A stretch of 64,000 nucleotides of DNA from Haematobia irritans (GCF_050003625.1 NC_134399.1:222078975-222142974), one strand, 5' to 3'; positions 11,310 through 24,559 are shown, counted from the stretch's first letter. Notes: a model not told the origin generated them from the letters alone. Translations and numbers: made by a program.

Positions 11310-11900
11310 CACTGAAAAAAATGCATACTCGGTTCCAAAAATTTTGTCTTTACTTTAAAAAATTTGGTATTGATTCCGAGCCAAAGAAGCGAATAATACA
11401 AGTAAGGATACTTTTAAGACACAATTCTCTTTTAAATTTAAGTTTTGTGTACTTGTTTCTAGGAAGCAAATTTTAATTTTTCGCTTTTTCAGATTTGTTT
11501 CTTCGTATGCCATTAAAGACCTTTAAAGGCGAATTAACGACAACTTTATTTCCCAGATTAAGAATTGACTTCCAGTATAAATTATGATATGTTTCAAGTA
11601 AAAAACTTATTATTATTATAAAGTTTTGAAAAACATGTCCTATATTTGAACGATTTTTTGCTTTGTAGTCAAGATGCAAAAAGACAATAAATTTAAAGAC
11701 AATTTCATTAAATTTAAAGAGTTTTCTGTATTATTAAAGTCAAGTTGACCCTAGCTCAAATAAGGACAATATGACTTCATTGAAAAGTTTATCGACTTTT
11801 GGACAAGGAAAAAAACTTTATATTAGAGAAATGTGTCTTTTATGCATTCGTATTTTAAAGACATGAAATCTTTGACCTCACGACAAAATTTTTTTCAGTG
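11310..11900 (+). mobile_element. MITE 'CACTGAAAAAAA' family, complete copy, 591 bp
   Basis: It begins CACTGAAAAAAATGCATACT (11310) and ends TTTTTTTCAGTG (11900), with TA duplications at 11308-11309 and 11901-11902. A 12-bp TIR and a TA target make it a Tc1/mariner-type MITE. Short open frames inside are incidental. Confidence 0.8.
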
Positions 11901-12359
11901 TAGTGAATATTATTTAACTTCCAAATTGTAGTTTTTTGAATTTTTGATCAAAATTTGATTTTCATTTTTGACTATAGATCTCTCAGAAGTACTACATATT
12001 TTCCGAAAAAAAAAAATTATTTTTAAAAATACCGTTATGATGTTCTAATTGCAAGAAACTTGATTTCATTGAATTCGGAAAAAATTTAAGACGTAACAAT
12101 TTTTTTCTTGTTGTATCTTAAAAGATAAACCAAAAAATTTTCTTCCTGGGTGCTTCACTATTTTTTTGTGATTCTTCGTTTGTCAGTTATTAGCTGTCAC
12201 ATTTACTCCCGCAAAAAGTGAACCCATTAAAGAAAATTTAGGTTTATATTAGAAAATTTTAACTAAAGTATTTCAGTAATTACAACATGATACAAATTAG
12301 TTAAACATTTTTGTCAAATTGAAGAAAATTTATTAAAAATAATATTTTTTTTGTTGTTC

Positions 12360-15090
12360 AATAAAATTTCATTTTTGGAAGAAAAGATGGGAATTAAAAA
12401 TTGTTTAAATGTCTTTAACGCTATATGAAGTTATAAATAGATACAATTTAAGTAAAATTTACTGATTTAAGAAATTTATTCAATTTCAGCAAACTTCACC
12501 CCTTTTAGGAAAATATGTACTATATTCATATGTAGTAGAATTGTGTACTTCATTTGTTTAAAACTTTTTTCTCATTTTTAGTTCACGCCATTAAAGTAAG
12601 CAAAAAATATTTTAATTATTTTATTATTTATTATTTAATTATTAAACATTTTCTTACAGTTGGCAAAATTTAACTAAAATCAACTAATTTTCATGAACTA
12701 AAATAAAGTTAAATTGACTATAAAAAATTTATTTTTATTTTTTCTGGGAGCAGAGAAAAAGTGCTCCTAATTTTGTTTACGTTTGAGCATTTTCGATATA
12801 GAATACTTTATTTTGCACTGAATTTGCATCACTTCTTTAGGTGTGATCCGAATTCAATGTTTTGGATGTAAATAAAAAAATCTGTGATATTTTGTTAAAT
12901 TAATAATTTCTATAATTTTTTATGATTTTTAATCGATTCTAACGCTTGTCGAAAACGTTTGACCTCAGATATTTTCAAAAATTTACAATTTTTTCATATT
13001 GGATTTAGCATTTTTTCGACAACATTTAAATGATTTGCACCATTTTATGAATTCTTACTCTGTTTTTAACCTATTTGAAAAAAATATGTTAAAATTACCC
13101 ATTAAAAGTCTTATACTATACAAGATATAAAAACTTGAATTAAAAGAATAAAGAACATCATTGGGAGTGCATCTTCTGGAAGTGCTTTTAAAGTTGTGCC
13201 TTTGGAAGAACTTGCAAATTTTTTTGCTGGGACGTAAAGAAAAAAACTTTCCACCGGCACGAAATTTTACACAACCGAAAGTATTCGAAAGTATTTTCTT
13301 TCTAAGCAAAATTACTAAATATTATGACAAGCGATTTAACGATTGTCTCTAATCTGTTTCATTTGCTTTAAACCAATACTTTTTACCGACAAAAGAAAAC
13401 TTTGGTTGTCTAAAAAGGAAATCCCTACACCGAAAAGGGATTATTCCTCCAAAGGATTGGCAAAGTTGTTTTTGCTAAGTTAAAAAAAATTTGACCATTG
13501 TAAAATTAGATGTTTTAATTATTTTCAAAATTTTGGTTAATTTTACAAAAAATTTAAATTAAAAATGCTTAACAATCCATAGTTGATGGTGCTAAAAATC
13601 TAATATTATATCGAAATTGTTGTAATTTTTTGTTTTTTGTTCTCACATCAAACTAAACATAAAATGAATTATAAAAACAACTAAAAATATATTTTAAGAT
13701 TATTTAGTTTTCTCTATTTCCATTCTTCACATAAATGTGTTGAAATATAGCATAGTGTAGAAATGGGCTTTCGTTGCCAATAGATTTTTAAAAATAATTT
13801 TCACACTTTATCACGAATGCAGAAAGACATTGAATAATTTGTTCTTTGAGCAATCATGTAAAGCTTTTCTGAGAATGAAAACTGAGAAATCGGACGAAAT
13901 CATAATTTATCAGATTGAGATTGAGCTATGCTATATGCCAATGACATTAAAATATGCTCTCTGAAATTCTTAATGACAATTGTTTTTAATTGAATTTGCT
14001 TGTGTCTGCCATTTTTAAGGAAACAAAAACAAATTTTTCATGTAAGATGCATGTATGTTTGCATGTGTGTGTATGTAGGTATATATTGCCACTGTTATGT
14101 TATATTTTATGAAACACGTTCGTTTTTTTCGGCCAAAGTAATGAAGAGACCAACACTATTTTCTATAGATACACACATGCATTCATATGTATACACACAT
14201 TACCTACTTTTGAACTTATTGTAATCAAGAGTACCGTTGTATTCTGGTGTTGTTCGTGTTTTTCATTTCATTTTTTTTTTGGTAATCATGGTCAATGACG
14301 TCATTATATTTGTGACGTATGCGATCTATACTTATGTTGAAACCCCCTATAGAGTTATATACGTACGAATATCGCAGCATAAACTCGTTTTACAGACCTT
14401 ACGATGGGCCTTCGGCAAACGGTATCGGTAAAATTTCGCACATGCCATACTCAGCAGGATTCATTTAATGTTTGAGTTGAGTTATTTGGTTCTCTTCATG
14501 GAGCGAGAACAAAAAGACAGCAAAACACCGATGAACATAAATTAGGTCAAGTGACGCACAATGTGTGAGTGACATGTTTGTATGTGCATTCCACATATTT
14601 CGCATAAGAACCTGCAAGTGAAAAGACATAGAATTGCAAATGCATTAATACTACATGCATTTTTGTTATGGTTCATTTGTTAAATAGGCGATAGGGAAAT
14701 TTCTTTCATTATAACCAGCCGTCATCGAGGTTTCGTTTGAAATAGCCATCAGCCAGTCAATCGGCCATTCCTGACAGTCTCGTCTCGAGACTAAAGATAT
14801 TTTTTGAAAATTCAAAACTATTTGTGTTCACAAATAAACAGAAATTATGAAAGAACTTTGGTTGTTTCCTTCGCAATGTTGTTTCTCTAAGTAATTTCGT
14901 TGAAAGAGAGGAGAGAATAAAATATGTTGGATTTTACTCATAAATGCCTACAGCTTGGCGGTACACCCACCCACCCACACACAAAGTATTTTTATTTCAT
15001 TTAATTATTTTGCTTATATGCATTTGCATTGGTTCGTGTCTACATTTGTTTAAACATCTGAAAAAATAGCTCCTATATTTAATATCAAAC
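12360..15090. other. AT-rich spacer, no gene seen
   Basis: Mostly low-complexity A/T. A weak relic shared with 44.5 kb (TATGACAAGCG, TTTAACGATTG) lies at 13322-13345. No splice-bounded coding segment or RNA gene was recognised. Confidence 0.5.
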
Positions 15091-15096
15091 ACAGGA

Positions 15097-15639
15097 CACT
15101 AAAAAAAAATATTGTTGTAAAGCCAAAGATTTCGTGTCAAATGCATTTTGTGCTTACCATAGAAGACGTATTTCTCTGATGTAGTCTTTTTTCTTATCCA
15201 AAAGACGATAAACTTTTTAATAGAGTCAGTTTTCCTTATAATTAAGTGATTCGATTTAAAAATCTTAAAATGAAAGAGAATTATGTTTGACAAAGGTCAA
15301 CTTGTCTTTAATAACTGTGAAAAATTCTGCAAAATTAATGAAATTGTCTTTACATTTGTTGTCTTTTAACAATTTATTTCAAAGACCATTTTTACTTCAA
15401 ACATAGCATAATTTATACTTGAAGTTGAATCGGAATCTAACACTATTTTAAAGGACTTCAATAACAAATTAAAAAAAAAATGAAAAACGAAAAATTAAAA
15501 TGTGTTTCCTAGAATCAAGTACGCATGACTCATTTAAAGATATCCTTACTTCAATTCCCCGCTTCTTTGGCTCGGAATCAATACCAAAACTATTAGTGGA
15601 AAGACAAAATTTTGGAACCGGGCATACTTTTTTTCAGTG
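15097..15639 (-). mobile_element. MITE 'CACTGAAAAAAA' family, inverted copy, 543 bp
   Basis: It starts CACTAAAAAAAAATATTG and ends GGGCATACTTTTTTTCAGTG. The body (TTGGCTCGGAATCAATACC at ~15560) is the reverse of the 11310 copy. Confidence 0.75.
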
Positions 15640-15733
15640 TGGATATGATAATGTTTTGTTTTTCATAGGAAGAAAAGTAAAAAATATGTATGTATGGATC
15701 ACTATGTAGTCAGGGTAGAATACCTCATATCTG

Positions 15734-16185
15734 CACTGAAAAAAATATTGTCGTGAGGTCAAAGAAAAGTCGATAAACTTTTCAATGAAGTCGTATTGTC
15801 CTTATAATTAAGTGATTTGACTTAAAAATGGGTATCTTAACATGAAAAAAAAAATTATAGGCTAAGGTCTACTTGACTTTATATAATTCAGAAAAATTAT
15901 TTAAATTTAATGAAATTGTCTTTAAATTTGTTGTCTTTTTGCATCTAGACTACAAAGCAAAAAATCGTTCAAATATAGGACATGTTTTTCAAAACTTTAT
16001 TTTAAAGAAAGCGAAAAATTAAAATTTGCTTCCTAGAAGCAAGTACACAAAACTTAAATTTAAAAGTGAATTGTGTCTTAAAAGTATCCTTACTTGTATT
16101 CTCCGCTTCTTTGGCTCGGAATCAATACCAAATTTTTTAAAGTAAAGACAAAATCTTTGGAACCGAGTATGCTTTTTTTTCAGTG
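15734..16185 (-). mobile_element. MITE 'CACTGAAAAAAA' family, inverted copy, 452 bp
   Basis: It starts CACTGAAAAAAATATTGTCG and ends GCTTTTTTTTCAGTG, with the same body in reverse. A further partial + strand copy follows at once (16190-16310, CACTGAAAAAAAAAAAC), giving a tail-to-head pair. Confidence 0.75.
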
Positions 16186-16189
16186 TGCA

Positions 16190-16310
16190 CACTGAAAAAA
16201 AAAAACAACTTGACCGGTTCCAAAGATTTTGTCTTTTAATTAAAGATTTTGGTATTGGTTCCGAGTCAAAGAAGCAAAAAATTACATTAAGGATACATTT
16301 AAGACATAAT
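16190..16310 (+). mobile_element. MITE 'CACTGAAAAAAA' family, 3'-truncated copy
   Basis: It begins CACTGAAAAAAAAAAACAAC, then GGTTCCAAAGATTTTGTC. Homology is lost after about 120 bp. Confidence 0.65.
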
Positions 16311-16789
16311 GCATTCCGCTACACGCTCAGCTCCGAGCAAAAAATTTTCGCTCCGCTCCATCTTAGAGAAAGTTATACACATTGCCTTAAAATGCCACTT
16401 CATTTTTATTTTGCGAATATATAAATATACATCAAATAGTAATAGAAAATGATTCCATCTCAAATCTCTCTCATGCACATACATTTAAATCTGATACAAT
16501 TTGGTCAACGTTTTTTACACAATGCTAGAAAAAATTGTTAAATTGTGTGTAAGATTTGGGTATGCTGAGGGCTCTATCTAGATCTGAACCGATTTGGATC
16601 AAGCTGGACATACATAAATAAACTCTTAAAAACTCTATTCTCTGCCAAAAAATTGGAGTAAAATAGTTGGTAGAATTCTACCAAAAATTTTAGATTTTTT
16701 ACTGTTTACTGATTGGTAGAATTCTGGATGTTTTGGTAGATTTTGCAAAATCTTCCACTCCAACTAAGATGTACTTAAATTTTATGTAG

Positions 16790-17292
16790 TTTAAAAAATT
16801 TTCTAAAATAAAATTTTGACAAAATTGTCTATAGAAACAAAATCTTGACAAAATTTTCCATAGAAAAAAATATTGACAAAATTTTCTATTGAAATAAAAT
16901 TTTCTATAGAAATAAAATTTGGCAAAATTTTCTATAGAAATAAAATTTTGACAAAATTTTCCATAAAAATAAAATTTTGACAAAATTGTCTATAGAAATA
17001 AAATGATGACAAAATTTTCTATAGAAATAAAATTTTGACAAAATTTTCCATAGAAATAAAATGTTGACAAAATTTTCCATAGAACTAAAATTTTGACCAA
17101 ATTGTCTATAGAAATAAAATTATGACAAAATTTTTATATATAAAATAAAATTTTGATAAAATTTTGTATAGAATAAAATAATATTTTGAACAAATTATCT
17201 ATAGAAATAAAATTTTGACAAAATTTTCTATAGAAATAAAATTTTGACAAAATTTTCTATAGAAATAAAATTTTGACAAAATTTCTATAGAA
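16790..17292 (-). repeat. 29-bp minisatellite, reverse orientation
   Basis: Units read TTCTATAGAAATAAAATTTT on the + strand, the reverse complement of the arrays at 7.8 and 21.3 kb. A second array of the same kind is at 17545-18015. Confidence 0.85.
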
Positions 17293-17544
17293 TGTTACGT
17301 ATGGTAGCTATATCTAACTCGTAACCGATTTAGTAGATATTTTGCAAGATCCATAAAACATTCAGATATATGAAATGTGACTTTTTGGGCCTCCATGGCC
17401 CAAAAAATTTGAGTAAACTAGTTGGTAAAATTCTACCAAAAATTTTAGATTTTTTACTGTTTACTGATTGGTAGAGTTCTGTATTTTTTGGTAGATTTTG
17501 CAAAATCTTCCACTCCAACTAAGAGGTATTTAAATTTTATGTAG

Positions 17545-18015
17545 TTTAAAAAATTTTCTAAAATAAAATTTTGACAAAATTTTCTATAGAAACAAAATCT
17601 TGACAAAATTTTCCATAGAAAAAAATGTTGACAAAATTTTCTATTGAAATAAAAATTAAATAAAATTCTCTATAGAAATAAAATTTGCAAAATTTTCTAT
17701 AGAAATAAAACTTTGACATAATTTTCCATAGAAATAAAATTTTGACAAAATTGGCTATAGAAATAAAATATTGACAAAATGTTCTATTAAAATAAAATTT
17801 TGACAAAATTTCCATAGAAATAAAATTTTGACAAAATTGTCTATAGAAATAAAATTATGACAAAATTTTCTATAGAAGTAAAATTTTGAGGTAAATTTTT
17901 ATATATAAAATAAAATGTTGATAAAATTTTGTATAGAAATAAAATGTTAAAAAAATTATCTAAAGAAATACAATTTTGACAAAATTTTCTATAGAAATAA
18001 AATTTTGACAAAATT
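17545..18015 (-). repeat. 29-bp minisatellite, reverse orientation (second duplication unit)
   Basis: Same unit as at 16790. Several variant units (TTCCATAGAAATAAAATTTT) are shared in order with the first array, as expected from the 752-bp duplication. Confidence 0.85.
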
Positions 18016-18026
18016 TATATAGAATG

Positions 18027-19339
18027 CAGCGTTGCCAATTTAGCTTTTTTCCCGCTAGATTTGGCTTTTTTTGAAGACGTTTAGCGGGAAAAAAATGCAT
18101 TTAGCTTTTAGCTTTTTTTCTGGCTTTTTTTCATGACACTTTTAGCTATTTTTGGCTTTTTTTATTTTCTACATGTTCCTATTGAAATATGGATAAAACT
18201 TCGTTTTTATCTAAGCCTTGCTGCCAGAATAAGGTTTTCCACATATTTCAATTCCTTATATAAACTGTCAGTAAATTATTAGGAATATTAGCATTTGACT
18301 CGTTTATCCTTTTTATGTTATTATAATATTCTACACTTATTATGATATTACTAAATTAAAATAGTAGATGTGAATTGCTAGTGTACCACAAACCAAAATA
18401 GCGTTCAAAAATGGAAGAGGTTTTTCAACATTTTATTTTAAAAACGTATACATAGAATAATTTCTCTGAATTTGGAAATTTAAGTTGTCGTTAGCACGTT
18501 TTTAAAGCACTGTGATAGCTCATGAAGAAAAAGCTGAAAAAAAACGAATATTTAAATTCAAATTTGACTCGGAATCAATACCAAAATCATTAGTGTACAA
18601 AATCTTTGGAACCGAACATAGAAATAATTAAGGAAATAAAGTTTTGAATGTGGTATTATTTTTTTTAACATCAAAAAATGCAATGAAAAAATTCGTAGTG
18701 ATAGGATCAAAACAAATCTGCTATATATTAATGGAATGGATTTACATTTACGAAAATTGGACAACAATAGGTTTGTATGGGAATTTTTCGAATAAAAGTT
18801 ATTCAATATAAACTTGCAAGACAGTTAGAATGGGTTTTATTCTCTTGGGTAAAATTAGGAGAAGTGTACACGTTCACGAATTTATCATTAATTCAGTCAA
18901 AACGAAATATATTGATATTTTCTAATGCAGTTCTATGTGACATTATGCAATATATCGCACATTGGACTTGTTGATGATTAACCAGCTGGCAATTGCAAGT
19001 TTACTGGGAAAAATGTTTTTACTAGGAAATATAAACGAAGGACTTCCAGTAAAAATTTGTGAGAGTAATCAAAATGTATCGAGTACGCAAACAGAGCTAA
19101 TATGACTTAAATTTTCTTACAGTCTCACAGAAATTGAATTAAAATGAATACAATTAAAATAATATGCATTTTAAGTGAAATAAAGCCTTTAAGTTTGTTA
19201 AATTTCAATCAAAAATGTGACTTTTGGTACAAAAAATTTTAGCTTTTTTTCTAGCTATTTTTTAAAATTTTTTAGCTTTTTTTGGCTAGTTTTTTGGACA
19301 AATCTAGCGGTTTTTTGTGAAACAATTCTGGCAACGCTG
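18027..19339. mobile_element. hAT-like non-autonomous element, 1,313 bp, 8-bp target duplication
   Basis: Ends are CAGCGTTGCCA at 18027 and its inverse TGGCAACGCTG at 19339. The 8-bp sequence ATAGAATG is duplicated at 18019-18026 and 19340-19347. Both subterminal regions contain CCGCTAGATTTG-type boxes and 'TTTAGCTTTTTT' repeats. An 8-bp duplication and CAG-starting TIRs are known for hAT transposons. No transposase frame is present. A short reverse fragment of the 'CACTGAAAAAAA' MITE is embedded at 18567-18625. The tandem paralog near 17286 shows the empty site. Confidence 0.85.
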
Positions 19340-19576
19340 ATAGAATGTTACGTATGAGAGCTATATCTAACTCGTAACCGATTTAGTAGATATTTTGCAA
19401 AATCCATAAAACATTCGGATATATGAAATGTGACTTTTTGGGCCTCCATGGTATAATGTTTGCCATACTCAGCTTGCATATATACTCGTATAGGATCATG
19501 GGATTAATCCATTAAAACACCAAAAGATTTTGTTTTAGAGGTGAATTATCCCCTCTACTAGTGATATCTCTAACCT

Positions 19577-20553
19577 ACACGGATGAAAAAGACTGTTTTT
19601 CATATGTTTGGCTATAAACATTATATGTTTGGAACACAAATTTTTAAACAAAATATTTTTGAGTGCAAGCATATAATGTTCATAAACTAGCATAACATGT
19701 TTGGGACATATATGTTAATATGTTAGAACATATTATGTTTGGGACATAAAATGTTTGTAAATGTAATATGCTTGGATGCAAACATATATTAATTTAGAAA
19801 TAGCCTATAAACATATATGTGTTTAGTAGCTTGGAGCGCTATTTAACAGGGAGCGATATTGAATTAAGTTGGTGGTTGTTGCTTGTTATTACAAAATTAA
19901 CATTTTATTTTTCCTTGGGCAATTGATCAGCTACTTCTTTGATCCTTACAAACTGTGTGGTCCGCTGTTCGAATCCCCGTCCGGCAAAAGGTAAAATTAA
20001 AATAAAAAAAATCATACAATTGAATAATTTCTTCTACAATGTTTGTATTACAGAAAAAGGTGCTAAGAACTAAAAAATCTCGTGGAAGTGAAAAAGATGT
20101 GGGGGAATATACAATTGGGCAGAAACAAAATTTTGAGCAATCAGGTCGAAAACCTATGTTGTTAGCACCTACATTACCTGTTTATTTTCATAATTCATTA
20201 TGATTGTAAATATATAAATAAATAAATAAAATTTTGAGCACAATATTGTTTGGGAGAATTTTTTTAAGCATATAATATTTTTGGGTGCAAAATGCTTCCA
20301 AACATATTATATGTTCACATAATAACATATTGTTTTTGGAAGACAACATTATTGAATTTGGATGCAAAAATACAAAATGTTTGGAACTTAGACTACCCAA
20401 ACATATATTGTTTAGACCAATATGCTTTCAAACATATTATATATTGGAAGAGATCAAACATATAAATGTTTGGGCAATACCCAAAAATGTATATGCTTGA
20501 AGCAAAATATGTTTGGGAGTATATGTTACAGAAGCGATTTTTTGTGAGCGTGT
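19577..20553 (+). mobile_element. 977-bp repeat rich in ACATATG/TGTTTGG motifs with tRNA-like box, copy A
   Basis: It starts ACACGGATGAAAAAGAC and ends GATTTTTTGTGAGCGTGT, an imperfect inverted pair. ACCT at 19573-19576 and 20554-20557 may be a 4-bp target duplication. Both flanks are dense in ATATGTTTGG-type words. The middle holds GTTCGAATCCCCGTCCGGCA (~19968-19985), which contains a good match to the Pol III B box. An inverted copy is at 48850-49829. The class is not recognised. Confidence 0.7.
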
Positions 20554-20559
20554 ACCTAG

Positions 20560-21300
20560 GGGATAGCTGACATGAAGTGTTACAACATTTTATATCATGG
20601 GTATATTTAATAATGAAAATAATGAACTTAGATAGTTTGGTTTGCTAAACTACACTTTTCGTTTTGGCATATTTTGAAAGTAGCGATATGAATATAGCCA
20701 AACACATTAACATATGCGTAAATATACATATAAACATATGTATACACCTATGTGTGATTATTTTGCGTATTCTCTTTGATATGCTTTTCTCTATCATTTT
20801 GTTATTTGCTTTATTAACTCATTGGTATTGAGAATGAAAATTCTTTTAGTAGAATATTTTTCTTAATAGATTTGAAGATTCCAACAATCATTGTTGATTT
20901 TCAGAACACGTCACACCAATGGAAAATATGTATTAATATGTACGTATATGGGTAATGTTATTGAATAGTTCAATTTATATAGATATCAATCGATATATAG
21001 ATTTATTTAATCTATGTATGTTAATATCTGAGTTTTGGTAGATATTCCAAAAAATGATTAAAATCATTCTTAATGTTAAATATTGCTGCAATATTTGCTA
21101 TTTTTGTATTTTTTTTGGAACTCACTGCCAAATTGTTTTAGTTCTTACGTTTGCCAAATTAACTAGATTCTAAATATCTTTATTGTCATTTACGCTCCCA
21201 AAAAAATATTAGAAAATTATCTCCAAAAAATGCAATCGTTAATTTATTGTTTGTTATTTTTTAAATGCGAATTTTAACAATAATATATTTTAAATAAATA
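20560..21300. other. AT-rich stretch, nothing recognised
   Basis: No ORF with features, no repeat boundary, and no RNA gene seen. Confidence 0.4.
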
Positions 21301-21304
21301 TAAA

Positions 21305-23445
21305 ATTATTAAATTTTTTTTATAGAAAATTATGTCAAAATTTTATTTCTACAGAAAATTTTGTCAAAATTTTATTACTATAGAAGATTTTGTAAAATTT
21401 TGTCAAAATTTTACTTCTATAGAAATTTTTGTCCAAATTTTATTTCTATAGAAAATTTTGTCAAAATTTTACTTCTATAGAAAATTTTTTCAAAATTTTA
21501 TTTTTATAGAAAATTTTGTCAAAATTTTATTTCTATAGAAAATTTTGTCAAAATTTTATTTCTATAGGAAATTTTGTTAAAATTTTATTTCTATAGAAAA
21601 TTTTGTCAAAATTTTATTTCTATAGAAAATTTTGGCAAAATTTTATTTCAATAGAAAATTTTGTAAAAATAATAGTTCTATAGAAAATTATGTAAAAATT
21701 TTATTTCTATAGAAAATTTTGTCAAAATTTTACTTCTATAGAAAATTTTGCCAAATTTTATTTCTATAGAAAGTTTTGTTATGTTTTATAGAAAGTTTTG
21801 TTCACCTCGCATTTAAAATTGTAATTAATGTAAAGTTTGTCAACATTTTATTTCTATAGAAAATTTTGTCAAAATTTTACTTCTATAGAAAACTTTGTCA
21901 AAATGTTATTTCTATAGAAAATTTTGTCAAAATTGTATCTCTATAGAAAGTTTTGTCAAAATTTGATTTCTATAGAAAATTTTGTAAAAATAATAGTTCT
22001 ATAGAAAATTATGTAAAAATTTTATTTCTATAGAAAATTTTGTCAAAATTTTACTTCTATAGAAAACTTTGTCAAAATGTTATTTCTATAGAAAATTTTG
22101 TCAAAATTGTATCTCTATAGAAAGTTTTGTCAAAATTTGATTTCTATAGAAAATTTTGTAAAAATAATAGTTCTATAGAAAATTTTGTCAAAATGTTATT
22201 TCTATAGAAAATTTTGTCAAAATTTTATTTCTATAGAAAATTTTGTCAAAATGTTATTTCTGTAGAAAATTTTGTCAAAATTTTATTTCTATAGAATTTT
22301 TTTTCAAAATTTTATTTCTATAGAAAACTTTTTTCAAAATTTTATTTTTATAGAAAATTTTGCCAAAATTTTGTTTCTATGAATTTTTCGCAAAATTTTA
22401 TTTGTATAGAAAATTTTGTCAAAATTTTATTTCTATAGGAAATTTTGTAAAAATTTTATTTCTGTAGAAAATTTTGTCAAAATGTTATTTCTATAGAAAA
22501 TTTTGTCAAAATGTTATTTCTATAGAAAATTTTGTAAAAATTTTATTTCTATAGAAAATTTTGTCAAAATTTTTTTCTATAAAATTTTTTTTTTATTTCT
22601 ATAGAAAATTTTGTCAAAATTTTATTTCTATAGAAAATTTTGTCAAAATTTTATTTCTATGGAAAATTTTGTCAAAATTTTATTTCTATAGAAAATTTTG
22701 TCAAAATTTTATTTCTATAGAAAAGTTTGTCAAAATTTTATTTCTATAGAAAATTTTGTCAAAATTTTATTTCTATAGAAAATTTTGTCAAAATTTTATT
22801 TCTATAGAAGATTTTGTCAAAATTTTATTTCTATAGAAAATTTTGTTAAAATTTTATTTCTATAGAAAATTTTGTCAAAATTTTACTTCTATAGAAAATT
22901 TGTCAAAATTTTATTTTTATAGAAGATTTTGTCAAAATTTTATTTCTATAAAAAATTTTGTCAAAATTTTATTTCTATAGAAAATTTTGTCAAAATTTTA
23001 TTTCCATAGAAAATTTTGTCAAAATTTTATTTCTATAGAAAATTTTGTAAAAATAATAGTTCTATAGAAAATTATATAAAAATTTTATTTCTATAGAAAA
23101 TTTTGTCAAAATTTTACTTCTATAGAAAATTTTGTCAAAATTTTATTTCTATAGAAAATTTTGTCAAAATTTTATTTCTATAGAAAAGTTTGTCAAAATG
23201 TTATTTCTATAGAAAATTTTGTCAAAATTTTATTTCTATAGAAAATTTTGTCAAAATTTTATTTCTATAGAAAATTTTGTCAAAATGTTATTTCTATAGA
23301 AAATTTTGTCAAAATGTTATTCCTATAAAAAATTTTGTCAAAATTTTATTTCTATAGAAAATCTTGTCAAAATTTTATTTCTATAGAAAATTTTGTCAAA
23401 ATTTTACTTCTATAGAAAATTTTGTCAAAATTTTATTTAGAGGTA
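21305..23445 (+). repeat. large 29-bp minisatellite array, ~2.1 kb
   Basis: About 73 units contain TTTCTATAGAAAATTTTGTC. Higher-order structure is visible: a 174-bp block (6 x 29), marked by AAAACTTTGTC and GTAAAAATAATAGTTC variants, is duplicated at ~21890 and ~22064. The perfect 12-bp palindrome TTTCTATAGAAA occurs in most units. Open frames such as the one at 22561-22749 arise because the unit has no stop in these frames. Confidence 0.95.
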
Positions 23446-24555
23446 CAAGTAAATTTAATACATATGAGTATTAAAGGCGATATTTGTAAAAGTAGTAGAC
23501 TTTACTTATAGGCTGTTTTTGTATGCCGCACGAGCTCTAACGAACGACTGAAATGTAATTTATAACCAAAAATCAGCTGTTTCTTCAATCGAAAAGTTAT
23601 TATGTGAATGGTACCGATAAGTACTTAACAGCAACGGTCGATGCAATCATCCACTGTTTGTGATATGAAAAATCGATTTTTTCCATTTCATGCTTAGCAG
23701 CATATCTTAATTGATTGTAACAAATGTTCCCACGTTTATAACATATTCAAAGCATTTTGCATCATCGAGGCATAAAATTCAACACTGGCAAATGTGATTT
23801 TGATTACAATCCCTAGAGACTGAGTGTAAATAATAAGGAAAAAATATTTCTTTCATTTAAAAAATTATTAACCAAAACGGAACAACTGTGAAACATGTAC
23901 TTTCCTTTTGTGGATGCAATTGTCATTGTTTGTTAACACCTCATCTGAATTTTCCGGTTCTATGACCGTATACTCATGACCATCTGTTACGCGATCTTAT
24001 AAAGCCGTTCAAACGCAACGAAATGAGAATCAACATTTTGGCAATAACACAATAAGGTGTCATCCATTTGGCGTTTAGTTGTTTTCTTAGGTTTTGGCCA
24101 TGACATTTGTTTGGTTATGGGTGAAAACTAAACACTTTTTCTTTTCTTTAAAATATTTGTAAATAACGGCAATGCTCGGAGTATTGCAATATGTTTTTTG
24201 TCAGTACTTATTGATAAAACGGACAATTGTTTTGTTTTATAATTATTTATAAAAATATTCATATAAAACAATTGGACTATCAAGCCAAAATATATACCAT
24301 TGAAAGAGTTTAAGCGATATTAATATAATTCGTTAGGGAATTTATAAAAATTACTAGAAAACTACTAAATATTGTTCACAAAATGATTCGGGCGTATAAA
24401 AAATATGCTTACATGGATACTTTAAGATTCACCTTACGGATTGTAATCAAAATCAAAAGTCGATTTTTCGATCTTTCAAATTTTTAAAAAGTTGATTTGG
24501 AAAACTTTTTTGAAATTATTGTAAATTTTCAATTTGTTTACTTTTTAAATGTTGA
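23446..24555. other. unique spacer between two oppositely oriented minisatellite arrays
   Basis: About 1.1 kb of non-repetitive sequence, somewhat less A/T-rich at 23510-24100. I see no coding segment or RNA gene. Confidence 0.5.
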
Positions 24556-24559
24556 CAAT

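Larger units (their letters stand above)
10005..12355. repeat. three-unit segmental tandem duplication carrying a MITE and its flank
   Basis: The blocks X (MITE body), Y (TTTTGACTATAGATCTCTCA and surroundings) and Z (AAAAGATAAACC...) occur as X-Y-Z at 10012-11034 and again at 11331-12352, offset ~1,318 bp. A partial middle unit (MITE 3' end plus Y) lies at 11034-11290. Identity is very high, so the duplication is young. Confidence 0.8.
16646..19450. repeat. tandem duplication of ~752 bp, second unit interrupted by a hAT-like element
   Basis: TAGTTGGTAGAATTCTACC (from ~16661) recurs at ~17413. The unit consists of a unique head, a reverse-oriented 29-bp array, and a tail GTTACGTATGGTAGCTATAT. 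In unit 2 the tail is displaced by the insertion at 18027-19339 and resumes at 19348. Confidence 0.8.

Noticed and set aside
14000..14450. Two adjacent + frames of 64-74 codons
   Set aside because: No recognisable motifs, no splice or regulatory context; chance frames.
19950..19990. tRNA gene at the GTTCGAATCC box in the 977-bp repeat
   Set aside because: T-arm stem pairs poorly, no convincing anticodon arm or acceptor stem, and the second copy has mutated the box. Called tRNA-like only.
22561..22749. Protein-like frames rich in [11 protein letters not shown] / [12 protein letters not shown] in all 29-bp arrays
   Set aside because: A 29-bp unit without stops cycles through three frames every 87 bp, so long repetitive frames are automatic. 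No independent coding sign.
21305..23445. Regular ~29-bp repeats suggest a CRISPR array
   Set aside because: There are no unique spacers between repeats; units abut directly, and the context is a fly genome. It is a minisatellite.
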